Source: Cornus controversa
Taxonomy: Eukaryota > Streptophyta > Magnoliopsida > Cornales > Cornaceae
DNA length: 64,000 nucleotides
Assembly: GCA_026545225.1 (NCBI GenBank)
Contig: CM048849.1
Coordinates: 8,148,041 to 8,212,040, forward strand
Direction of reading: 5' to 3'
A program made the translations under genes and the position numbers. Positions 23,845 to 35,800 of the stretch are shown here, in pieces; positions within the stretch are counted from its first letter, which is position 1, and the number at the start of each line of letters is the position of its first letter. Under the pieces are notes generated by a model. That model was given only the letters and a program-made list of their open reading frames with translations. It was not told where the DNA came from and searched no databases.

Positions 23845-26800
23845 AGCAAAAAAGAAGAAAGAAAAAGAAAAATTGTTAAAAAAAAAAAACAGTTGGAAAT
23901 AATTTAGTACAATAGGATAACATTCAGAAAAAGAAAAAAAAAAGAAAGAGAAGAAGTAGATGAAGAGAGAGGAAGAAGAAGACGTGTATCTGATCGTCTC
24001 TACAACTCTTGACGTAGGGATTTTGGCATCGTGTCGTGTGGTTTTGGCGTCGTTCACATCTTGCGATTGTAATGGACTTCTCTCTTCTTTTCTTTTGAAC
24101 AAGACAGAAGCCTCCTTTTTGAATTAGGAAAAAGAAAAAAGGAAATATCAGTAAGGCGTGCCCGACTAGCTTGTATAAGGCACAGTCCAGGCGCGCACCT
24201 AGTGAACATCGCTGAGCCTGGGTTGACAACAGGCGCAATCCTTGTGCTTGTGTGCGCCTGGAGCCTAGGCGCATGCCTTTAACAACACTGGGTACAACAA
24301 CTAATTAAACAAAAGAGGAAAAGCTTTAAAACATAGCAAAAAAAGTAAATTACAAGAAAACTTAGACACATATAATAAACTCAGAGGTGAAGTAAAGAAG
24401 ATAGTAAGCAAAGCCAAACAAAATTCATTTAATGTCATATGAAAAACTAGGCACAAAAGAGGGCAAGAAAACTATTTATAAATTAGCAAAGAATAGACAA
24501 CACAATATTAGTCAAAGAAAGTGATGTATTAAATAGTGGAAGAATTATTTTCCAAATCTTTTAAGTGAGGAATACCCTAGAGAAGAAGTAGAAGAAAATG
24601 AAGTTAACAGAGGAGTGATGTATAAAATCACCTACAAGGAGGTAGATATATAAGAAGATGGGGGGTAATAAAGTGATAGGCCCGGGATATATTCCTACAT
24701 TGGTGTGGCGAACAATAGGTAATGTAGGTGTTAAGTGGATAACAAAGTTGCTTAACATTATCTTAGAGCAAGGTATAATGCCAAATGGAGGGAAAGTACA
24801 ATAGTACCCCTTTACAAAAACAAAGGGGATATACAAAATTGTGGCAACTATAGAGGAATTAAATTAATAAGTCATACAATGAAAGTGTGGGAAAGGGTCA
24901 TAGAACAAAGATAGTATCAGATAACCAATTCGGTTTCATGCCAAAAAGATCAACAATGGAAGCTATATACCTACTTAGGCAACAAAACTTACATATGGTC
25001 TTTATAAACTTAGAAAAAGCATATGATAGGGTTCCAAGAGATATAATTTGGTGGGCCCTACAAAGAAAACAAGTCTCTTTACAAATTATAAAAAGTATCC
25101 AAGATATGTATATGAATACGAAAACTAAAGTTCGTACCACATGTGATGACACTAGTGAATTCTCCGTAAACGTAGGATTGCACCAAGGATCGGTGCTAAG
25201 CCCATATCTTTTTGCAATAATCTTAGATGAGATAACAAAATACTTCCACAACAAGATTCCATGGTGTATGATGTTTGCCAATGATATCGTTCTATTGGAT
25301 ACCTTTACAGAAAACATAACAATAAAACTAGAAATGCAAAAAAATATGTTACAATCGAAAGGATTGAAAATTAGTCGAACTAAAACCGAGTATATGGAGT
25401 GTAAATTTACTAAAGATTCGAACATGAAAAATATAATTATAGCACTTGAAGACTAAAGGATTATGCAAAACAACCAATTTCGGTACGAATGATCAATAAT
25501 ACAAAACAATGGAGAGATAGATAGAGACATAACTAGTAGAATAGATGCAGGTTGGACAAAATGGAGGCAAGCTAGTGGGATATTGTGTGATAAAAGAATA
25601 ACACATAAGCTAAAAGAAAATTTTTATAAGATCATTATGAGACCAACTATGTTGTATGGGGCAGAGTGTTGGCCCTAAAAAAGGGACAATAGCAACGCCT
25701 TCATGTAGCGGAAATGAGAATACTACGGTGGATGATTGGAGTGACTAGAAGAGGTAATGTTCCTAATGAGAGTATGAAAGAAAAATTAGGTGTAGTGCCC
25801 ATTTGTAAAAAGATTAAAAAGAGTAGATTAAGATGTTTGGACACATATATCGAAGACCTAGTGATGCGCTGGTGAAGCAAGGAAGATTAGTTGTAATAGA
25901 AGGTAAGAGATGGAGAGTATGACCAAAAATAACATGAAATGATGTTATTAAAAATGACTTTAAAAAATTAAACTTGGTAAGGGAAATGGCACGTAATAGA
26001 AAATATTGGAGAGAGAATTCATGTGGCTGACCTCATTCGTATGGGAATAAGGAAAGGATGATATGGAGAATAAAGGGAAGGCATGGTATACAACAACACG
26101 ACACGGTCAAGAGCGTAGATATTAGTAAAACGCCTCTCTCTTCCTCTCTTTCTTTTACCATGAGAAAAGAATGTCATAAACCTCTCTCACGTGCCTTAAC
26201 AAAAGAAGAAGAAAATAACTCAGTACAGTAAATAAATAAATAAACGCGTAAAGAAAAGCAAAAAGAAAACAAAAGGGGAAACGAAAAGAAATTGTAAAGG
26301 TTCCATGTATTTATTTGTCTGCTCCTCAAACTGAAAGAGAAAGAAGAGATTCGAATTCAATCTCCCCTATTAGTCAATAATATTCTGAGGTTGTTCAATA
26401 TCTAATCTACCCTCCCAGCACCCTCAGTTAACAAGGACAACACCGGTACCCAGGTCAATGCCAACTAGCACACCAAGTTTCATTTGGAGTCTGGGAAATG
26501 ATTAAAAAGGTCATAAAAAGGGGAACAGTGGACTGAGATTCTATATTGTGTCTACAAATATAACAAGGTTGAGGTAAGGTTTCAGTCTTATATACACAAA
26601 TACATTTCTCTAGTATTCAAGGCAGAAACCATGTACCATAACCTCCAAGAGTTTTACAATTCACCACAACATTCCCATTTTATGTATCAATGGTATTTCA
26701 ATTATTGACAATTTGATATTGCACACAAAAGATAATTTGGTACAAATATCATAAATTGACAAATGACACCATAGTATGAAGTTAAACATATATTATTATC

Positions 26801-29800
26801 AGCATACACAAAGACTTCTATGATGAGATCAAAGCAAATTTAGACGGCAAAAATAATATTGGAGGCTATGATGGAAAATTTCTATCATGTTATTTGAAAT
26901 ACATAGACAGATATCATATACTATAAATTCTTTTATTCTACAAATATAACATAAAACACGGCTACTACCAAGGGTTTAGCCAAGGCGTATGTCCTCCTTC
27001 CAAGTGGAAGGTTGAGGGTTCAAGTCCCCAGTGGGAAAATAATTGGTGCTTATGTGTGATCTAACTACCCAAAAAAAAGTGAAAAGAAAGAAAGAAAGAT
27101 AAAAGCTTCCTAGTTGCTGAGCAATGTAGTCCTCTAGAATAACTGTAGCAATCTGGCTTTCGATTTAAATGAAGCCACTCTAGGCTTCACGACTACAAAA
27201 GATTCTTTTCCATTTCACTAAAGTTCCATTCCCCAACCTTCTTTTTCACCCTTATTAAGTTAACAACAGCAACAGACATCATTTTATGACAGGACAAACA
27301 AATAGATTACCAAGAAAATGCCAAATTAAAGGATAATATTTAAACCGATTAGTACATGAATGGGGAAAACAACAGAAGAAGCTTCAGTAAAATACATGAT
27401 TCTTCTCACCTTAAGATCCAACAAGAAACTTTCTTGCACAAACATTGCAAGCTGAGAACCATCCTCCTTATTAAGAAACACAGAGACGCTATCGACGTCC
27501 ATATTTAAATAATAAACCACACGACCTTTACCATATCCCAGCAACCCTTTAACAAAAGAACACCCATCTTCTGTCTTGTCTTTGCTCACCAAAGAATCAT
27601 CATCTGAAGTTCTTTTCACGTTTGCACCACTTACCGCACTATTTGCAGAGCTCAGATCAAAGCCAAAACCAATTAAAGCAACAAGAGTTGGTCTGTTGCA
27701 AAAGAATTCCAATTTCGACATGCGAACGCTCATCTGGAGAAGATGTTTATCAATAAAATTAGCAAATCTATACAAGGCGGTATGGGTTACTTCTTCTTTT
27801 CATTATTTTATCAATTGAACGATTTTTAAGTCAAGTACCTGTGTATCTATACCATCATAATCAGACGAACTAGGATTCCTCGTGAAAAACATAACAGATA
27901 CAAAATCCGAGTTATCACTACCATGTGCCTCATAAAATACATCACCATGATTACTTCTTCCTTTTCCAAGATCGTTCTCACGAACTAAGGTTTCAGAAAA
28001 CTCAAATCCAGCACATTCATCAATATCACCCACCCCTGTACTGGGAGCCATATCAATGTTTTGAGAATAAATGACTGGATCAGTCAAACACATGAAATCT
28101 GGCAAAGCATCCTTATAAATGTCATCCTCCTCTGTACGTACTAAGGACACCTCCTTCACATGAGGGTCTAAATCGTCATTCTTCAACACGGAGCAAGCTA
28201 AATACTGCGGCTCTGATGATAAAGAACCTTGAAGCTCATCTTTAATTTTCAATGAGTGCAGTTTCATCTTGACTGTCAGATCACCTTCACAGCAAACAAT
28301 GTGTACCTGTAATGCAATATACCACACGTTAAATATTGACATACAAAAATGTCAGCAAGTAATAGGTACAACAATTTGTATCCTAAGAACAATTGTTTGA
28401 GGATGAAAACAATGAATTACATAATGTTGATACAGTAGGCTCATCAACTTTTACAAGTAAAAACATAAATAAAAATAGAAGAGGCATTAAAATCTGGTCG
28501 CAATATTCATTAACAAGAATTGAAACCCTAACTCTACCCCCTTCTTTAAGATACACAACACCTCTACCACCATTCTATTACAACAAAAAACTAAAATACA
28601 CCTATATCAATTTGGAAATCAAACTGCTCTCTGTAGTTTGTTGAGCATAACAGAAATTCAGCAGTGTGAATTACCTACTAAAGGCAACTCCCTGCAACAA
28701 TGTACATAAACAAGAGTAGCCTTGGAAATGAACATTCTGGATTTAATTCACTGCCAATCGCTAAAATCCCATTTAAAGGGCAAGCCTAGGGCATGAGGCA
28801 CCCACCATTGTAGGATTTGGGGAGGGTTAGATGTACACAACCTTACCTCTGCATGCAGAAAGGCAGTTTCCATTTCAAACCCATGACGTCCAAGTCATAA
28901 TGAAGCAACCTACCGTTGCGCCAAGGATCGCCCTCATTAAATATCCCATTTACCAGGAAAATAAATATCATTAAAAATGCCTCAAATATAATACTAGTTT
29001 TACTGAGACAAATCATATATATTTTTAGACACACTTATCGTACATGCTATTAAATTCAAACCATACCTCAATATTTCTCACCCTCTATTTGCTTCTCTAA
29101 AAGAATGTGAAGGAAAGAAAAATTCTTGAAATACATTGGCAAAGAATCCAATATTAAAAAATAAATAAATAAAAATCCCTCTCCCTGTTTAAGAACCAAA
29201 CAGAGCATTAATATTCACCTTACTATGGTCCATCAACTAGATTTTGTCTTGAACAACAATATCATTTTCCCAAATTTCCATTTATAGTTAGGGAAGTCAG
29301 TCCAGGAAATGTTACAAGATTTTCCCACCACACCAATGTAAGAATAAATTAAGTATAACAAAAACATATACTCATCCAAGATAAAAGATCAGTATCAATA
29401 ACATTGAACAAACAAATACTTTCCCAAGATAAAGGCCAGTAGCTGCCATTCATCACACATTAAGCATTATTCAAATCATAAGATCTACAAAAACATAGCA
29501 GGAAACTTTCTCTCAATTAAGTTTCGTACTCCCAACTCAACACTACCAAAAACAGCTAAGAAAAGGTAAGATGATTGTTTATATTACAACTGTGACAAAT
29601 GCATATCCATTAATCTGAACTCCAAATATCAGATATTTAACTTCCGGAAAACATTTTAACTTTAAGTAGGTGGGGAAAAATAGAAAGAAAGAAAAGCATA
29701 ATTGTCAGAAGAAAGTAAAAATTGGTGAGACTAACCTTTCCCCCACCAGCAAGAACTTCGAGAATCAGTTTTTCCTCATAATTCTCATGTTCCTCATCTC

Positions 29801-32800
29801 CAGTCTGCAAATTCATATTAAAAATGGATAAAATAAAAAGCACACCGGCTATTAGGATGTCATATAAGAAATCAGAACTGCTATAACAATTTGAAATGGA
29901 ATAATATCAAAGCATGAAGATCTTGGAGAAACTTTTGGCAAAATAAATGCACTAAAATATGGACCATATATATACCTTTCCATATATTGATAACTTTGTT
30001 TCCACCAATGCTCCATTCATAACGAGATCAGCTGCCTTCAAATTAGAGGCACGAGGCTCAACAGGGTCAGCTGCAGCAGTACTTGATTCTCCAAGTATAT
30101 TAACAGAAGGAGGAGCCTATATAACACCAAAATAGAAAAGATACAAATTCTAAGTCCTAGCCACAATATAAATGAATAAAATCCAAAGATTAATATACTA
30201 TAGATGATTTGACATCATACAGAAGCTCGATATGTGGCTTGTACGAGTGCTCTCAACCACGTGGCCTTCACCTCCTCTTCACCAAACTCTATAACAAGTG
30301 TACTAAACGATTCCAGAGCCTAGGTAATGGAAATGGAAAAGAAAGATATTATAAGCACAAATAAAAGAAAGGGACCAGTTGCACACCAAAAGCAAGAACG
30401 AAGAACACATATCTAGCACATTGACAAGTAAATTTAATTTCTATGCCTCTAAAAGAGGACATTGAAATTTATTTGAAACAAGTAGGAAAAGGGGCCCATA
30501 ACATTTCAATTTGCACCACCTTTTCCAAGTAATTTTTTTTTATAATAATTATACAAAAATGGATTATGAATGGATAGCTTTGTAAACAACAATTAACATA
30601 TATATGTGATTCAACACCCACACTTACTGCACCAATTGAAGCAAAGAACTCATAGTACCTTCAATATATGAAAGCATGTGTCACATAAGTTTTAGCCACC
30701 ACACTCATTATTTAATCCATGAAATATAGTGATACAAACTCTCTATCGAAACTGAAACAACTTACCTTCTGAGAGTCCATGCCTCTAACACTCACAGCAA
30801 TACAAGAAAAAGAACCGCCAACATTTGTTGAAGGAACTTCAAATGCTTGTTTACCAGCCATGCTGCACAACCAACATTTAAAATTCTAAGTTTAGAACAT
30901 TCAGAGTGTGTTCAATTATCAGCCATTCATTAAAGAGTGGAAACCAAGAATATAAGAGTATTATTTCACTAACAGTTGAGCAGAAACAAACAAAGGATAA
31001 AGGTGAAAAAGGAAGGAAGAAAAGGTGAACCTTGAGCATCGCTGATAACTCTGAGACATTTCAGACTCTAACACATAAAGATGTAATCCAGATAACACAA
31101 GAAAACATGGCTGCCATGCAGCAACAGAATAGCCAATTCCCTGGATCAATATTATATATGAGGAATCAGATACAAGAAAAAATTCTATCAGCAGATTTGG
31201 GCAGCAGATGGTTTTCTTTGTCATACCCTCCAAACAAGGATACGAGCCTCAGTTGCAAGATCTGGGGGATTCCAAGGGGCAAATTCAGCTTGGGAAATTT
31301 CAACCACTGGCTGACCACTATTTTGCATCGAACCATGAAATATATTTAACAATTCCATAAGTCTACGATATCTGGCTGGTGAAATGTGCATGCTAAGGCT
31401 TGGCACTTGAACAGAAACACGCGTGGACGGATAACTTGGATGAGGTACTTTGATCTTCAATAGACAAGAAAATAGAAATGCTTACGATATATTTATATCT
31501 CATGATAACAGTAAAAACAAATTTATAATATTATTTGAGACCAAATATATACCTGGTCAATAATTACTGCCATTCTACACCTATCGACCAGAGAATAGAG
31601 TTTATCACCATAACCCGACATGGGAGATATGGAAGGTTGACTATTATAAGTTGCAGATACCAGAGTGCAGTTCTGACTGTCAGAACCACAATCTGTAAAG
31701 AAAGCAGCAATATCTTTTCCTGATATATAAAAACGAGAATATAGAACCTGCCCCTGATCACCAGGCTGACATTCCTGCAATAATAAAAATACTTTGAAGC
31801 AAAGTCAACGCAATGTGAATACGAATTTTAAGGTTGAAATTAACTAGCATACCTTGGTGCGCAATGTAAAATGGCCAAAATCCAAAAGAAAATGGCTATC
31901 ACATCTGGAAGAGTCACATATTCTCATAGGAACTCTAACTTTTGGAGCATCAAGGTCAATGTCAAGAGCAAATCTGAGATATCAAATATAAATAATAAAA
32001 AAGATATAATTAGTGTAAACTTATTAGCTTTTTGTCTAAGAGTAAAGCATATTTTAGAGAAACAAAAAATAAGAGAGAATATCAAAAATGCAGAATCGAG
32101 ATTATTCGGTTAAAGATAAAGGTAGGTATGTTAAACCAAAAGATAGATTAAGAAGGAAAGCAGGATAACATCAACAGACTTACTGCATCTATACTGTTAT
32201 TATAGCAGTACTGTTCATGTTACTATGTTGCATAACAGTTCATAATATATTTATTTAGCAGAAATTTTAGGGATTACAATATTAAATTTAGGGATTACAA
32301 TATTCATTTAATTTAAGTAATAATATATGGCTGAGATTACAGTTATTGAACGGTTATGAATTAATTTTGTTCTTCTTTTCTTATAAGTTGCAACAGCATT
32401 GTAATAGACAGGTTACTTGTTAACAAAATTTGGAATTGGCTAATTAGTTCTTTGACTGCATTACAATTTCATCTTTCAAGCACCCCAAAGAAGGTTTTTC
32501 CTTTGCTTTCATTGAATAAACACTTAAGGCCAACTTGGATGAAAGAATTTCTTGTCAAATGACACTCTCAACTGCCTCAGGTGGCTTTAAAAAAACAATC
32601 GATGACCTTAGCAAAGGAGAACAAGTTGGCAACAATAGAAATTCGGAAAGCAAACCACAGACCTTCATATGTACCACGCTGAGGTTTGAGAAAGATTATT
32701 TGGCAAAAATGCATCCACAATTTTTCAGGTGAGAACTGGGTGAATTAGAATTCCTTACCAATCTAAGATGCTTATTGAATAACGGCAAGGTGTGCAAGAA

Positions 32801-35800
32801 TTGTTAGAAAATTTAAATACTAAAGTTACACCCTCTCTAACAGCTTAAGCTTTTAGAGTAGAGAGATAGAGAGAGGAGGAGAAGTGGGGAGGAGGATTGG
32901 TGTCAAATTCCTTGCCAAAAAGAAGAACCAAAAGACAATGCGCATCTCTCTCACGCTTGTCACTTAAGTCAGAGGAATTTTCTATTTGAGTAAGGATGGA
33001 AAGTCTCCATCTTAGCTCAACATGATAAAACTTTCATGATGAGTATGAGCATGTACTTGTTTCTAGTGATTACTCGGTAGTGATGACTCGGATCAAAAAA
33101 GAAAATATGACCATGATAAGATGAGAAAACTTGAAATAAGAAGGAGAACAGAAAGAGAGAATAATTAAAAGCATACAATGGAGATTGATACAATATAGGA
33201 GTCAGTAAAAGGGTAATATTAGAGCAAGAAAGAAAAATCTAACAGGATGAACATGTCAAAAAAGATGAACCTGCTTTTTTCTTCTAAAACCATTTGGAAT
33301 TGCTCTTGAGCTTTACGAGTCACCATTTCAATCTTATTCTGCAGTTGGCATTAAACAAGAAGATGTTAGTTTCACATTAGTAAAGTGCAATACCAAAACC
33401 CCAACGAGGCAGCCAGATTAGGCAGAGACTCTTGGGGCAAACCAAGAGGCCTCAGGTTCAACTTCTCCCAGGCTAAAAGGACATGCATGGCTATGGATCA
33501 TTGTGTGTATCCAAAACTAATATTCACACTCCCCAAGGGGAATAGAAACATTATTGTTTAACAAAAGAACATAAAAAAAATTGCAATATCAAAAGTAGTC
33601 ACATCATCACCTGCAAAGCAGTTGCAGTCTCCAATGCAATGGTAGGGCTAATTGCATTACTCCTCTTCACAAATTCTACATAACGAGCATAACTTTCCAT
33701 CAAAACCTGCAATATCATTTCATTAAAGAAAATATTAGTAAAATTATCACAATTTGGGAAATACTGTAATGAGAAAAAGGAGAAGAAAGGAAATAAAATT
33801 TTCAAGCCTCTCAAAAAATTAATAAACTACAACAGCAAACATAAGAGATATAAGTTCTAAAGCCATAGAGTTTTCACTTATACAAAGTAGAGACTGATTC
33901 TACCATAAACGTTCACCACCAAAGTAATTGAACAACATTGAACACTAAGGGATAAATTGATGTAACCTATGATTTCATGTTCTACCTTGTGAAGAGCAGT
34001 TTGGCTTGTGGAATTCTTTAAGTGTCTCGAACTGAAGATAGTTAGTTGTGCCCTCTCCATAAATCTTACTCTATTACGTCCTATGTAACATGGACTCTTC
34101 AATAGTGAAGTACCCGTGTGGAACACACAATAATAGGACATGAGTATTTGATATGGGTCCGACACTTTTGGATGGACATGCACCAAAAAAAACATATCCA
34201 ATGATTCAATTTGATCATATTATTGTTTCAAAACGAGTCACGTGACTATATTAAACACAAGTGTAACATAAAGAAATTATTCTAGTATATAAATTAAAAT
34301 TAAAAAAATAGATAATATGAATATTTAGTAGTGTCCATGTGTTCTTTGGTTTAGCAATTTGACGTGTCTGACGATAGGATACATATCAGCACCCAACACA
34401 AACTTGAGTCCTGGTAACAAAGATTATATCATTAAACACATCTTCCAAACCAGTTTAATCCTCTCAAATGTGTCAATAGTGATGCCCCATAGTTATCTAA
34501 TTAGAGAAGTATCAAGTATAACATCAAAGGTCTCGAGCTATGAGCCTATGAACAATATAAAATTGAATATAAATAAGTGCCACATGAATAATCGCATGTA
34601 GCTCTTTCATTTCTCACCAATTCTCATACCATATGTCTTGCTCATTTTGCAATAAACACAACAAGATACCATCTATATATAGAACAAACCAAGTATTAGA
34701 CTACAAAACAATTAATATTAATACAGCATAGAAGGTTGCCTCGACAATAAGGGTCACAAACACTGCTGACGTCAAAATCCGTACAATGTTTGCATAAACT
34801 GTACCAACAAGTTGTCTGATGACACAAAAACACATTCACATTTGGTTCTTTCCATTCATGTCAGTGATTCTAAGAAAAGCATTACAACACTGCTTGTTAG
34901 GGAAGAAAAGGAGCAGAGAAAGGAAAATCATAAAAAGTCTACATTTATTCCATTGTATGACTTGCTCATGAGAGAGAAGAAAGGAAGCATGGGAATATAT
35001 TTTCAAAAATTCTCCACCATTACCCAGAAGTATTTTCACCTGATTTGGACATGCCATATCCACACTTATAACAAAACAAGGAGAAGAAAATAACAATCTG
35101 ATAATATGACACCCTTGTTCAAAACAAAAAGTAATTTATAATAGGTTTGACTAGGAGCTTCTTTAAAAAGCATATGGTATATTTGTTTCCGAATATCAAA
35201 ATTTTCTGTACATCCAAAATCCAGTGGCATAATTTACGTCTTTTGGTATGCTTTTTCATCTAACGATTTTCTCAGCCTCTACTCTTAAATTTGAAAAGCA
35301 ACAGTTTATGGTAGATCATATATGTGAAGACAAAGGTACTTAAGAATAATACCATCTCCCAAGTGAGTTTTAGCATTCATGACATTGCCATTCTTCGTGT
35401 CTCTGTCTTATAATAGGCAAATGATAGATGTGAAGTTGAGTGGATCGATCAGCTCTTAAAGGAAATCAAAAAGTAAAGATATGCCATATATGAACAATAA
35501 GAATTAAAAAGACTAGTTGAGTCAAGCTTGACCCCTGCCGCCACTACGAATTATAAAGGCACTGTATTACTGTGTTCACATCAAAAAAATTTTCACTGCA
35601 TCAGGACAAATAAACGAAGGTAAATTGGCAGTGGTGGAAAGGGTGTAGGTGTCTATCTATTGGAATGCTTACAGGTTCATCCTCAGTACAAGTTATTTGC
35701 AATACAACATACGACATGCTGGAGATTGTACCAAACTCCATTATTAACTAGGTTTCATTTTTTAGATATGTTAGAGTTACTGAGTTAGGAGTGTTTTACT

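Larger units (their letters stand above)
22160..26150 (+). mobile_element. RTE-clade LINE, nearly full coding span, disrupted
   Basis: The order is endonuclease, then reverse transcriptase, then C-terminal region. Endonuclease: [33 protein letters not shown] and [15 protein letters not shown] (about 22180-22475), continuing after a MITE with [16 protein letters not shown] (normally GDFNGH), and [12 protein letters not shown]. Reverse transcriptase: [49 protein letters not shown], and [11 protein letters not shown] with the first catalytic Asp changed to Asn. The tail has [12 protein letters not shown] and [10 protein letters not shown]. Many stops. It sits inside the 7.9-kb VPS13 intron, opposite in orientation to the gene. 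Confidence 0.88.

Noticed and set aside
23625-23902. Open frames on both strands (Arg/Glu-rich and Leu/Ser-rich)
   Set aside because: They are produced by the (AG)n and purine-rich interior of a hAT-like element, not by a gene.
26970-27060. Possible tRNA gene from the A/B box pair
   Set aside because: I could not pair acceptor or anticodon stems, and the 5' and 3' flanks do not end like a tRNA. I call it a SINE-head candidate only.
33400-33540. Second pol III-like segment with GGTTCAACTTC
   Set aside because: There is a B-box resemblance but no convincing A box at the right spacing and no A-tail or target duplication.
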